Source: Clostridium beijerinckii
GTDB taxonomy: Bacteria; Bacillota; Clostridia; Clostridiales; Clostridiaceae
Assembly: GCA_003129525.1 (NCBI GenBank)
Contig: CP029329.1
Span: 3,966,001-4,030,000, forward strand
Reading direction: 5' to 3'
DNA: 64,000 bases
This document shows positions 45,001-53,416 of this stretch, piece by piece; positions within the stretch are counted from its first letter, which is position 1; each line of letters opens with the position of its first letter. A model generated the notes under the pieces. That model was given only the letters and a program-made list of their open reading frames with translations, had not been told where the DNA came from and searched no databases. A program made the position numbers and the translations under genes.

Positions 45001-45177
45001 ATGACCTTTACAACATGGCTTAAAAGAAATGAAGGTTTCATTTCAAGAGCACAATATGATTCCCTTTTAAATAACTTACCTTATGAAGCACAAAGAAAAG
45101 TTACTATTTATTATAAAGAGAAATATAGATATTTTCTTGATACAGAGCCCAAACAAACTGAGATTGAATTTGAATAA
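45001..45177 (+). CDS. 58-residue FxTWLK-type small protein, copy 2
   Basis: The ATG at 45001 is preferred to the in-frame TTG at 44992, because the spacing from AAGAAAGGA then equals that of its paralogue. It reads TFTTWLKRNEGFISRAQYDS, then LLNNLPYEAQRKVTIYYKEK and YRYFLDTEPKQTEIEFE. The upstream 25 bases (ATTAAGAAAGGA...) are also shared with copy 1, so the pair arose by tandem duplication including the ribosome site. A terminator follows. Confidence 0.65.
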   Translation: MTFTTWLKRNEGFISRAQYDSLLNNLPYEAQRKVTIYYKEKYRYFLDTEPKQTEIEFE

Positions 45178-45223
45178 CCAGAGGCAATTTACTCTCCAGT
45201 TTTTATATAAAAACATAACAAAA

Positions 45224-45255
45224 AGAATGACTTACTAGGGGAAATAAGTCATTCT
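45224..45255 (+). terminator. Terminator of the small-protein pair
   Basis: AGAATGACTTA pairs perfectly with TAAGTCATTCT around a 10-base loop. Confidence 0.75.
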
Positions 45256-46365
45256 AAATATGGGTAAATAATATTTAATTAATTCTATACTCCATATATT
45301 ACACTATATATATGTCATTATTATGACAATTAAATACTTTATCTGAACTTAAAATTAGAACTATTTATTAAACATAAACGAAATTTAATTTTACAATTTC
45401 TAACAATCCAAACTATGATTATCCACATCATATGAATTTAACTACTAAAATTATGGGACAAGCCCCTGGTATGTTTTGGGCAAAAAATTTCACCTCACAA
45501 TTTTATTTATTAGTCAAGGCCGCGAATGCGAGCGCAGCGTGCCTTTACTCATAAATAAAATTATGATACACTTGTGCCCCCAAAACATCCCCTATAAATC
45601 AAAACATTAACTTCTATTCATAGATGCTAATCCTTTTTTATAAGTAAATCAACGATATTTTTTGACCCTTATTCTAATTTTGTCTGAGCAAAGCGAGTTA
45701 TATTTATTCCTTGCTGCCAGTCCGGCAACAACAATCGTGATGATTAATATATTACGATGATATTATTTATACAGAGATATAAATTTTTTACGATGAAACT
45801 AACATTTCAAAAGGTGCCGGTCTTGTACTGGCTTCGTCTGCCTGTCACATTATGGAGCTCAGCAGGATTGGAGCGACTGGCTGTCTTTTAGTAAAAAATA
45901 ATTTCCCTAAATATCTTTTTTATTATTTTTTGCTATATGACAGACAGAGCGGAAAGACTGCGAGCGGAATAATGGGACTAGCAGGCAAGCCTGTACAAGA
46001 TGGAATTGCCCTCATCTTTCCAATAAAATTTATTAACAGATTGATGAGGGCATGTCCAAGGCACCCCTCCCTTGTCAGTTCATCTGACTAATATATCTAA
46101 TACAGTAAGAGAGCCTGTACATTTAGAGAAATAACGTTTAACGAAGTGTCCTAGCTGAAATATAAAAACAAAATATTATTTATTCATAAACTTTATGAAC
46201 ATAAAAAAAACAAATATCAGAATAAAATCTAATTATTTTAGCCTGGACATTCTCGTTAGAACGAGTTATTTCTCGAAGTGTACTAGCTGTCTAGGGGCGT
46301 TCTTGTGTAAGCTTCTCCGCCTGTCCCAATCGCAGATGGGACTAGCAGGCAAGTTTATACAAGAT

Positions 46366-46391
46366 GTACCTGCAATCTTGATTGCAAGTAC
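46366..46391. repeat. 12-bp hairpin with compensatory change (R)
   Basis: GTACCTGCAATC and GATTGCAAGTAC. It is the inverse counterpart of 42740-42765, with a covarying base pair. Confidence 0.75.
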
Positions 46392-46496
46392 AAGCCCCAG
46401 ACCACAACCGACCGCGGAAACGCCAGCACACATTACAATTTAAGCAGCCATTAAAGATTTATCACCAAACTAAACCGAAGTGAATACAATGCACTC

Positions 46497-46686
46497 CATC
46501 GGGACCCAAAAAAGGACTAGTCTAATGCATAGAGATTCTTAGTGAATAAAAGGCTCCGACTCTGGAGGAGACTTTTAGGCGCTTAGAAGCTCTAGCTGTA
46601 TGACCTGTCCCCTTTTTTGGGTGATGGATCAAGTGCCCAAATATCCATCTACAATAAAAGCCTGTCCTTTAAAAAATGCGTATACA
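46497..46686. repeat. 190-bp inverted-repeat block, right copy
   Basis: It is the inverse of 42285-42473, recognised by GGCTCCGACTCTGGAGGAGA, CCCCTTTTTTGGGTGATGGA and CCTTTAAAAAATGCGTATAC. Confidence 0.8.
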
Positions 46687-47043
46687 GGAATAATAATATA
46701 TTAACCATTTATATAGATATAACATTAGTATTAATTTTAGTTTTAGTTTTAGTTTTATAAAAGTATAATTATGATCCCCAAATATATATTATTGATAATA
46801 AAGCATAGTTTTTTTGTGCCCATTATACTAAGTGTTGGTCACAAACATAAAAGTGGCGCAGCCACAAAAGAGCACGCAGTGCTCTTAAATAAATTAATTC
46901 CTTTCTGCCGAAGGCAACAACAATAAAAGATATTAATTAGTTCAAGGCTGATATAATTCATGCGTAGAATAAAACTTGTTTAAAGATAATATATATAACG
47001 TACTATATATATTTCCTTGAAGTATATTAATATCTTCCTTATT

Positions 47044-47192
47044 GATGAGAGAAACATTAATCTTGGGCTTTAAGGCGCAGACTTTAAGCCTATCACCACA
47101 GTTGGAAATTTTATAGAAGAAAGTATCAATGTAATGCCAAGGAGCAAAGCGGATTGGTATTACATTGACTCTTTCTGGACTTGGAGTTTAGA
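47044..47192 (+). repeat. 150-bp direct repeat, copy a
   Basis: Begins GATGAGAGAAACATTAATC and includes a GGCTTTAAG/CTTTAAGCC hairpin and the long AGAAAG...CTTTCT hairpin at 47118-47176. About 90% identical to 47368-47519. An inverse, more diverged copy lies at 41650-41830. Confidence 0.8.
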
Positions 47193-47367
47193 AGATAAGT
47201 GTGCATATCCACTATGAAGAGGGAAATATTAATCCTGAGCGTAGCGAATTTAATTGTAATATGAAAACTAAATAAAGATAATAAAACTTTTTTATATAGA
47301 GATAATTAACAGGATAAATTTTATATCACTAGGTATTTAATTTTAGTTTTCCTATTACTTCCTTTTG

Positions 47368-47519
47368 GATGAGAGAAACATTAATCATGGGCTTTAAGAC
47401 GCAGACTTTAAGCCTATCACCACATTTGGAAACTTTATAGAAGAAAGTATCAATGTAATACCGAGGAGCAAAGCGGATTGGTATTGCACATTGATTCTTT
47501 CTGGAGTTTGAATTTAGGA
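47368..47519 (+). repeat. 150-bp direct repeat, copy b
   Basis: The same block as 47044-47192. In its long hairpin (47442-47502) the inner stem is ATACC with GGTAT where copy a has ATGCC with GGTAT, so pairing improved from G-T to A-T. Confidence 0.8.
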
Positions 47520-47771
47520 GTAAATTCAGGATATCCACTAATTGATGATAGAATCATTAACTTTTTAAAAATATATCTTTATATACACTTTCAAATAGAT
47601 TACGCAATAAAAGATCACAGTATTTAATCATGGTATGAATAATGTGATTTTCTAATTCATCACTAATTAGTAGACTGTTTAAGATAAATATAACACCTAT
47701 ATTTAATTAACAAATTGGAATTTGTTGGTTTATTCAAGTTATTATGCTATATCTCACTGAAGATGTGCTTT

Positions 47772-48098
47772 TTATTTTTTCTTTGGTTTAAATAAAGCAC
47801 TGTAAGCTTTAGCATCTAGGTCATTAATCAGCCATCCATATTTCTTTATAAAATCTAGCTTTTCTGCTATTGTTTCAAGTAGTTGCACCGACTCTTTTCC
47901 TGGAATTTGTATATTTTCCTTGTTATCAAAAAATTTACTATCTGCCCCGAATCGGAGAATTTGTGGTATCCCATCCTTTATGATTTTACGTAAAGTTACT
48001 TTTGCATAGTCTCCTGTTACAAAATCATCTCCTACTATACCGTCCAACAAACCTTTGTTTAATTTTTCAAGGACAATTTTCTTTAATTCATCTTCCAT
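47772..48098 (-). CDS. Unknown 108-residue protein
   Basis: Not recognised. A small soluble protein with a charged N-terminus (EDELKKIVLEKLNKGLLDGI), a middle RKIIKDGIPQILRFGADSKF and a Lys-rich end (YSALFKPKKK). ATG at 48098 with AAAGG upstream is preferred to the TTG at 48119. It stands alone at the outer edge of the right hairpin arm. Confidence 0.5.
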   Translation of the reverse strand: MEDELKKIVLEKLNKGLLDGIVGDDFVTGDYAKVTLRKIIKDGIPQILRFGADSKFFDNKENIQIPGKESVQLLETIAEKLDFIKKYGWLINDLDAKAYSALFKPKKK

Positions 48099-48372
48099 AT
48101 CAACATCTACCTTTCTCAAATTATAATTTATCTTTTAGTGTGTGAGCATAAGCGAGTTTAAAATTAAGGTAATGGGCAATCTGAATAAGGATATAATATC
48201 AGTTTGTGATATACCTAGATAACATACATTTATATAAATTAGCTAGGTCCTTTAATTTTAGCTTATCTATTACTTCCTTAACTTACAATATCATCTATAT
48301 TCATTTAAACACTAATATTTTCACTTTAAACTTTCAATACAATTTGCTTTTATATTCCCACTGTGGCATTGC

Positions 48373-49257
48373 TCATTTATTTTTTAATAATGTTTCATTG
48401 GTTTTACTAATGGAACTTTTAAATTTCTCTAATTCTTGGCATTTTATAGAACTACAAATCTTATCCAATGGAGTTCCTATCTCACGATATATAGTTTCAC
48501 TATTAATATTTAATGCTAAAAGGTATTTTTTTATCTCTTCAATTGCTGCAACATTAATTTTAATTTCATCTACAAGTTTTTCACCTTCTATTGTTGTATT
48601 ATTCCATCTATAATTTAATGGACCAACTGCTCCATGCAACGTAAACCTACCAGATTGTCTACATATTCTATGTGAAAAATCTTTTTTACTATATATAGCT
48701 ATAGGTACATGATTTGCTGCAGAGTTATTCAAATCATTAGTCAACTTATCAAATAAATTGCTTGAATCATTATCAATACATAGTGGGTCTGTAATACGAC
48801 TACCATCATTATAACCAATACATGACCACTCATTACAAAAACCTGGTTTCATAATATATATAACAGGAAATTCACCATCATTGTGAGTATCACCATCTAA
48901 TGCAAAAAATAAAGCTACTAATGGATCTGTTGTCCAATCTAAAATAGGTGTCAATAAACCATAATGTTGTGCAATAAACATTAGCTGAAAATCATTTAAT
49001 CCTGAAATATCAAATAACTTATTTTTTATAATTTCATTTTTTAATTTTAGAAATTCGCTTTTAAAATCAACAAATTTATATTTCAATATTGTCATCTGAT
49101 CTTTACCATTAGTAATCATTTTTGCAGTTCTATATAAATTAGGTTTTAATTCCCACTCATCTGACCAATGTCCCCTATACCAAATTTCTCCACCACTTTT
49201 TTCATAAAAATCCTTTATAAATTTTAAATATTCTTCAATACTATTTATTTCTATCAT
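48373..49257 (-). CDS. FRG-domain protein
   Basis: A 294-residue protein with the FRG signature: IWYRGHWSDEWELKPNLYRT near residues 24-43 (the Phe/Tyr-Arg-Gly motif) and FIAQHYGLLTPILDWTTDPL then VALFFAL at about 110-136. The C-terminal half has FSHRICRQSGRFTLHGAVGP, also typical. GGGGGGG precedes the ATG. FRG domains occur in defence-associated and toxin-antitoxin-like proteins of AT-rich Firmicutes. The biochemical activity is not established. Monocistronic by spacing. Confidence 0.82.
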   Translation of the reverse strand: MIEINSIEEYLKFIKDFYEKSGGEIWYRGHWSDEWELKPNLYRTAKMITNGKDQMTILKYKFVDFKSEFLKLKNEIIKNKLFDISGLNDFQLMFIAQHYGLLTPILDWTTDPLVALFFALDGDTHNDGEFPVIYIMKPGFCNEWSCIGYNDGSRITDPLCIDNDSSNLFDKLTNDLNNSAANHVPIAIYSKKDFSHRICRQSGRFTLHGAVGPLNYRWNNTTIEGEKLVDEIKINVAAIEEIKKYLLALNINSETIYREIGTPLDKICSSIKCQELEKFKSSISKTNETLLKNK

Positions 49258-49484
49258 ACAGCCCCCCCTCCATAAATTATAATTTATCGTAGTACATCAT
49301 GGTATTGTCAATTTACAATGACATTTATTATTATTTAAATTTATCTATAAAAGCAACTTATTGTTATGAATATCCATTAAGTTTTTAGATCAACCGATAT
49401 CAGAATAGTTTTGAATTAAAGCAACTCGCCAAACATTATTCTTAAATAAAACTTGTTTCATTAATCAAATGATTACCACAACTT

Positions 49485-49760
49485 TTACCTCATTACAAAA
49501 TCATGAAAGCGTCTCAAAGCATTAATCACTGCATTATGCGATATTTTCCCTAGATTCTCTTTTTCACCACCAATATCATATTGATATAAAACTTTTTGTA
49601 TCTTATCAGGCAACTGTTCCCAAGTCATGTTTTCCCATTCACAAACCCTATCAATTCTTTTGATATAATCATAAACGGTGCTAGGTTTACCACTTGGAGT
49701 TGTTTGCTTATACCCTTTACTTACTAAATATTCTTCAAATTGTTTCTTCATATCAATCAT
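49485..49760 (-). CDS. Small unknown protein with integrase-core-binding-like fold
   Basis: 91 residues: MKKQFEEYLVSKGYKQTTPS, then YDYIKRIDRVCEWENMTWEQ and a C-terminal SHNAVINALRRFHDFVMR. The pattern resembles the SAM-like core-binding domain of tyrosine recombinases without any catalytic domain, so it may be a stand-alone DNA-binding protein. AAAGGA precedes the ATG. No partner is identified. Confidence 0.55.
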   Translation of the reverse strand: MIDMKKQFEEYLVSKGYKQTTPSGKPSTVYDYIKRIDRVCEWENMTWEQLPDKIQKVLYQYDIGGEKENLGKISHNAVINALRRFHDFVMR

Positions 49761-49944
49761 CTTTATCCTTTCTAATGCTCTAATTAAATTTTATTAAACT
49801 AGTTATATCATACATCACACTCTTCACCAGCATTTATTTAGACCAAATTTCGTCAGAGTTAATAATACATCTATAGTCATATTATTATCTATAATACTCA
49901 ACTTTAAATTGGAATTTGTCGCTTTCTTAATCATTCAAATTCTT

Positions 49945-50295
49945 TTATTTTTCCTCATGTTCTTTTGCAACAGCATATAATTTAGCTGCGGTCAGTTTAC
50001 TTAATTCCGGATTATTGACTAATACCCTTACGGCATGTTTATTGATAAACAAATCAGATGTCTTATAGTCATAACCTTTCTCAAGAAGTAAATATTGTTC
50101 CAATTCTCTACATGGAGCATTTATGAATTTCTCATTCTTAAATATATTTAATCCTTCTTCTTCGTTAATGTTACAATACTTTTTTAGTAAACGAATAATT
50201 TCTTTTCCGTCTATTTTTGCTTCATATAACGCAGCTACTATTGTTTTTTTCTCCCTAAGTTCTATCTGCCGTTCTTCTAATAAGCTATGATACAT
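49945..50295 (-). CDS. Unknown 116-residue helical protein
   Basis: Not recognised. It is predicted all-helical: EERQIELREKKTIVAALYEA, KEIIRLLKKYCNINEEEGLN, and a Lys/Glu-rich end (KLTAAKLYAVAKEHEEK). The KIDGKEIIRLLKKYCN...EEG segment is loosely reminiscent of small helix-turn-helix accessory proteins. GGAGGAG lies before the ATG. Confidence 0.55.
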   Translation of the reverse strand: MYHSLLEERQIELREKKTIVAALYEAKIDGKEIIRLLKKYCNINEEEGLNIFKNEKFINAPCRELEQYLLLEKGYDYKTSDLFINKHAVRVLVNNPELSKLTAAKLYAVAKEHEEK

Positions 50296-50440
50296 TTTCT
50301 TCTCCTCCAGTCTACAAATTACTATTTATCTTTCAGTTAATAATAACATATTATGTAAATATAACACTATTGAATTTTCATAGAACATCTTTTTTATTAA
50401 TTACTTCATCAAATCTACATCGGTTGCAGATCTACATCCG

Positions 50441-50505
50441 AATTTAGAATTGCGCAGAAAAAATACCGTAAATTCAATTCAACTTCTGAATAGTACGATA
50501 CTTAC
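50441..50505. repeat. Dispersed intergenic repeat, copy 1
   Basis: AATTTAGAATTGCGCAGAAA and the following AATACCGTAAATTC match 63890-63930 at about 80% over 36 bases, in the same orientation. In the other copy ATACCG and CGGTAT form a short stem. Confidence 0.45.
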
Positions 50506-50541
50506 ATCTGTTATTTATTTGATTGTACATAATATTAAAAA

Positions 50542-51042
50542 TTATAAAGCAAGGTTTCTTTGCATTACTTCGTCTACTTTTAATTTAAATTCTTCATCTA
50601 TCGTAAGTTCAAAATTTTTATTAGTTTTTAATAATGTATTCACTTTAAATTGAAGTGTATTTGGTAATACCCAACTATAACTCTTAATTTTAGACCATTT
50701 ATAAAAATCACCAGATTTATATATTCCATTTTCTCTTATTTCTGAACTTCTCAATGACCTTATGATATTAGTGATTGAAAATTCTATCCAAAATATATTT
50801 CCTGAAATATTATTAATAGCACTATCTTTATCATAGTGAGTGTAATGTCTTATATTAAACCAGAGTATCATACACCATATTATTAATAACACCATATATA
50901 AAATAGTTAGACCTCTTTTTTCTTTTACTTTTATAATAAATTTCCCATGATGGTATACTGTATATAAATCATTTAGCAGCAAACATGTTCCAATAATAAT
51001 TAGTATTGTATAAAAAATTGTAAATAAAGAAAACTGATTCAA
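50542..51042 (-). CDS. Small membrane protein, DUF5673-like
   Basis: A 166-residue protein. Two membrane segments (FTIFYTILIIIGTCLLL at about 7-23, LTILYMVLLIIWCMILWF at about 44-62) are followed by a soluble domain with IRENGIYKSGDFYKWSKIKS then YSWVLPNTLQFKV. That last motif is the hallmark of small bacterial PH-like/DUF5673 membrane proteins. The start is a TTG at 51042 with GGAGG 8 bases upstream. Function unknown. Confidence 0.65.
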   Translation of the reverse strand: MNQFSLFTIFYTILIIIGTCLLLNDLYTVYHHGKFIIKVKEKRGLTILYMVLLIIWCMILWFNIRHYTHYDKDSAINNISGNIFWIEFSITNIIRSLRSSEIRENGIYKSGDFYKWSKIKSYSWVLPNTLQFKVNTLLKTNKNFELTIDEEFKLKVDEVMQRNLAL

Positions 51043-51311
51043 GCAATTCGCCTCCTTTTAAATTAAGACATATTAGTCTGTTATCATGTGCCAATTATAC
51101 CACAAACTTCAAGTATTACATTGTTAAATTTTCAAAGAACAATTTTTAATTTACTGCATCAAATCTACAGATTGTAAACCTGAGCGAGAAAGCACAAAAC
51201 TCATGCCATACTCAAACTTTTAGCATAAGTTTTTTAATTGTTATTATTTTTTAATGCCTCAGCTTCGTAATCAATACTACTCTATTATGTAACAATAAAA
51301 ATTCATAAATC

Positions 51312-51470
51312 TTATTTTACTAAATAATCAACTATAAGTTTGTCTAATTCTTCACTAACTTTCTGAATTTCTTTCGGGTCTAAATTTTCTTCTATTTTAT
51401 TGTGTAGTAATTCTCTTGCTATCTCAATTTTTATCTCAAGTTCTTTTCCATGATCTAATTTGTTTCTCAT
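51312..51470 (-). CDS. Spo0E-like aspartyl-phosphate phosphatase
   Basis: About 52 residues from the ATG at 51470 (GGGGATG upstream). The C-terminal VSEELDKLIVDYL contains the S..LD.LI..Y signature of the Spo0E/YisI/YnzD family, preceded by a helix EIKIEIARELLHNKIEENLD, so the protein should form the family's two-helix hairpin. These proteins dephosphorylate Spo0A~P and delay sporulation. In an accessory region it may let the element influence the host's sporulation decision. Confidence 0.75.
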   Translation of the reverse strand: MRNKLDHGKELEIKIEIARELLHNKIEENLDPKEIQKVSEELDKLIVDYLVK

Positions 51471-51964
51471 AATTTCATCCCCATAATAATAATTTTTAAA
51501 TAAAAAGACCAATTAAAACTAATAATTAACAAATTAATTAGCTTAAATTGGTCGGTTGCACTGCTAGCTCTAGATTCCTAAAGTGCCCACGTAAAAGAAT
51601 CTTTCATAGCTTCCAAAGTTTATTTGTTTAATAGTATAAGAAGACTGTTATTCATTAACTCTTGCAAAACATTCTTTGCATTTCATCTTTTTAATTAGCC
51701 TCCTTAAAATTCACCACTATTTGTTAATGTATTTGATAATAAATTATCCCATAACAATTAAACCATATGGCACATTACAAGTAATTCATTATTCAAATGG
51801 TTATTTCTTATATTAATTTTCTTACTTTACTTTTTAAACATAATTATGAAATAAATACTCAATATTCTAAATAGTGTATATATATTGTATCGAATATTTG
51901 TTCGGTGGTCAACCATTATTTGGGTAACATTTTAATTCATAAAATATACACATTGGGTTCCTTC
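51471..51964. other. Gene-free interval at the tail end of the prophage remnant
   Basis: No coding sequence is seen. GACCAATTTAAGC-type arms at about 51508-51554 could form a weak hairpin. This is where tape-measure, tail fibre and lysis genes would be expected in a complete phage. None is present. Confidence 0.5.
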
Positions 51965-52171
51965 TTAAAAATTATCAAAATCTTTTTGACTTGCTATCCT
52001 CACTTTTTTATTGCTTGGCTTATTCATTTCTATGTATTCTTCAATGAAATCAAGGCACATTCCAATGGTCATGTCCTCTAAATCTTCCCTATATAAATCA
52101 CATTTTCTGCATAACAAAATGAATGATTCAGTAGTTATTACCTTATCATTCACTTCATCAGTACTTTCTAT
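51965..52171 (-). CDS. Tail assembly chaperone gpT-like extension (read by -1 frameshift)
   Basis: In the -1 frame relative to the gpG-like gene. It continues IESTDEVNDKVITTESFILL, then CRKCDLYREDLEDMTIGMCL and DFIEEYIEMNKPSNKKVRIA, and ends SQKDFDNF. The ..G..LDFIEEY and KKVR.A...DFD.F features are typical of the T part of gpG/gpGT tail chaperones. An internal ATG at 52153 has no ribosome site, so expression by frameshift at the A9 run is more likely than independent initiation. The fusion would be about 180 residues. Confidence 0.75.
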   Translation of the reverse strand: MESTDEVNDKVITTESFILLCRKCDLYREDLEDMTIGMCLDFIEEYIEMNKPSNKKVRIASQKDFDNF

Positions 52172-52509
52172 TTTTTTTTACTTTTAATACTTGCAGCAAT
52201 AAGGTCTTGAACTTGTGGGATGATTTCGAACAAAGGGAACTCATCAAATCCATCCAACCAAGTAATTGGCTCTGGAATATCCTTATTAGCTGTTTTAGCC
52301 AAAGTCCAAATGATATTATAAAATATTTCAAAATCTGCATTTTCTAATACTTCATAATTAGACTTTTCCTCTTTGAAAGCACTTAATTTATTTAATTTAA
52401 TTATTTCTACGAAGTAATCTTTCCCAAATTGAGCCTTAAATCTTAGTGGTGTTGCAGCTGTTGATTTAAATCTAATTTCTTTTTCATCTATAATAATTGT
52501 CTTTTCCAT
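52168..52509 (-). CDS. Phage tail assembly chaperone (gpG-like)
   Basis: A 113-residue protein: FKSTAATPLRFKAQFGKDYF, then IFYNIIWTLAKTANKDIPEP, ending in KSKKK at a run of nine A. This is the usual chaperone that sits between the major tail protein and the tape-measure gene and guides tail-tube length. It lies 12 bases after the major tail protein gene. The terminal A-run is the frameshift site that produces the gpGT-like form. The tape-measure gene, its normal partner, is absent. Confidence 0.82.
   Translation of the reverse strand: MEKTIIIDEKEIRFKSTAATPLRFKAQFGKDYFVEIIKLNKLSAFKEEKSNYEVLENADFEIFYNIIWTLAKTANKDIPEPITWLDGFDEFPLFEIIPQVQDLIAASIKSKKK
52171..52179 (-). promoter_or_regulatory. Programmed -1 ribosomal frameshift site (A9 slippery run)
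   Basis: Nine consecutive A on the reverse strand directly precede the TAG of the gpG-like gene. A -1 slip leads straight into the gpT-like frame. This is the conserved arrangement of siphophage tail chaperones. Confidence 0.72.
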
Positions 52510-52521
52510 CTACATCACCCC

Positions 52522-53085
52522 TTAAACTGCTTTTTCATAGACTTTTGAATACCATGCATCGTAAATTGCTAAAGGAGTTCCTGTAGTAGTTTTTGTTTTA
52601 ACTGCTAAATCAGTAGCTCTTGGTGAAGCTATGAATGCTAATTCATTCTCATTTGGTTCAGTTTTATCTGATTTTGTACTTGAACCAACTTTAGATCTTG
52701 ATGCAGTACAGTTATATAAAACAAATCTTGTTGCTTTTATATCTCCTTCAAATTGAAACATAATTGCAAATGGCTTACCCACTAGATTTGCTTTTTCAGT
52801 TAACACTAAATCTATTGAGTCTTTTTCTTCACCTAATGCACTAATTGCAAATTCTTCTGGAATGTTTGCAATAGATAGTGTTCCATCGTAACCTTGATTA
52901 TTGCTCGCTGAATAATAAAGTATATTATCAGCATAAAATTCAGTCATGTCTCCCCTAGGATCAAGCGACAAAGTAATCGCCCCTTGAATTGGTTTTGGTG
53001 TACCATATGTAATTACCCCATCAACAACTGTAAAAGGAGCATAATGTACATTCGTTAATCCAAAATTAACTTTATTTTCTGACAT
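52522..53085 (-). CDS. Phage major tail protein (phi13-type)
   Basis: A 187-residue protein with NKVNFGLTNVHYAPFTVVDG, GAITLSLDPRGDMTEFYADN, NQGYDGTLSIANIPEEF and FVLYNCTASRSKVGSSTKSD. This is the phi13/SPP1 gp17-like major tail tube protein family. It should polymerise into the tail tube. Start ATG at 53085, two bases after the preceding stop. Part of the connector-to-chaperone block. Confidence 0.87.
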   Translation of the reverse strand: MSENKVNFGLTNVHYAPFTVVDGVITYGTPKPIQGAITLSLDPRGDMTEFYADNILYYSASNNQGYDGTLSIANIPEEFAISALGEEKDSIDLVLTEKANLVGKPFAIMFQFEGDIKATRFVLYNCTASRSKVGSSTKSDKTEPNENELAFIASPRATDLAVKTKTTTGTPLAIYDAWYSKVYEKAV

Positions 53086-53086
53086 A

Positions 53087-53416
53087 TTAAATCACCCTCA
53101 TTTCATATACTTTTTGAAATATGTTCTCTGATTCAATGAAAGTTTCACTTGTTTGATAAGTTATTTCATGTGAATCCAATATATCTTCAAGCTTTGCTTC
53201 TGCTTGTAAATCTTTTTTATTTGTATACAATTCAATTTGAATATTATTTATTTTCTTATATACCTTATTATCTGCATACATATTTGATGAATAAGTAAAT
53301 ATGTAAGTTATATATGGTGGCTCTGGCATTGGGTTATTCTCTCTTACATTGAAATGAGAATACACAACTGGATACCCTGTTGTTTTTAAAATAGTAACTA
53401 ATTCAGATAATGTCAT
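53087..53416 (-). CDS. Phage tail-terminator/completion protein
   Basis: A 109-residue protein in the standard position between the HK97 gp10-like and major tail protein genes: LVTILKTTGYPVVYSHFNVR, PYITYIFTYSSNMYADNKVY, IQIELYTNKKDLQAEAKLED. This matches the siphophage tail completion (SPP1 gp17-like) family in size and order. Its start overlaps the preceding stop by 4 bases. Confidence 0.75.
   Translation of the reverse strand: MTLSELVTILKTTGYPVVYSHFNVRENNPMPEPPYITYIFTYSSNMYADNKVYKKINNIQIELYTNKKDLQAEAKLEDILDSHEITYQTSETFIESENIFQKVYEMRVI

Larger units (their letters stand above)
45440..47520. repeat. Right hairpin-rich arm, inverse of 41581-43330
   Basis: About 2.1 kb without credible genes. 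Short open frames here (45852, 46195, 47329) are interrupted by hairpins and lack ribosome sites. It carries inverse copies of most left-arm blocks. It also has an internal duplication: the GGGACTAGCAGGCAAG unit occurs at about 45974 and 46338, each followed by a strong hairpin (GCCCTCATC with GATGAGGGC in the first). Confidence 0.75.

Noticed and set aside
45852..46443. Two plus-strand open frames of about 80 codons in the right arm
   Set aside because: They lie across hairpin repeats, lack ribosome sites and show no protein-like composition.
47044..47519. Integron attC sites
   Set aside because: Hairpin pairs are similar in size, but the conserved GTTRRRY/RYYYAAC ends and any nearby integrase of the integron type are missing.
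47329..47538. 69-codon leftward open frame
   Set aside because: It falls wholly within the 150-bp structured direct repeat, and the other copy of the repeat does not keep the frame.
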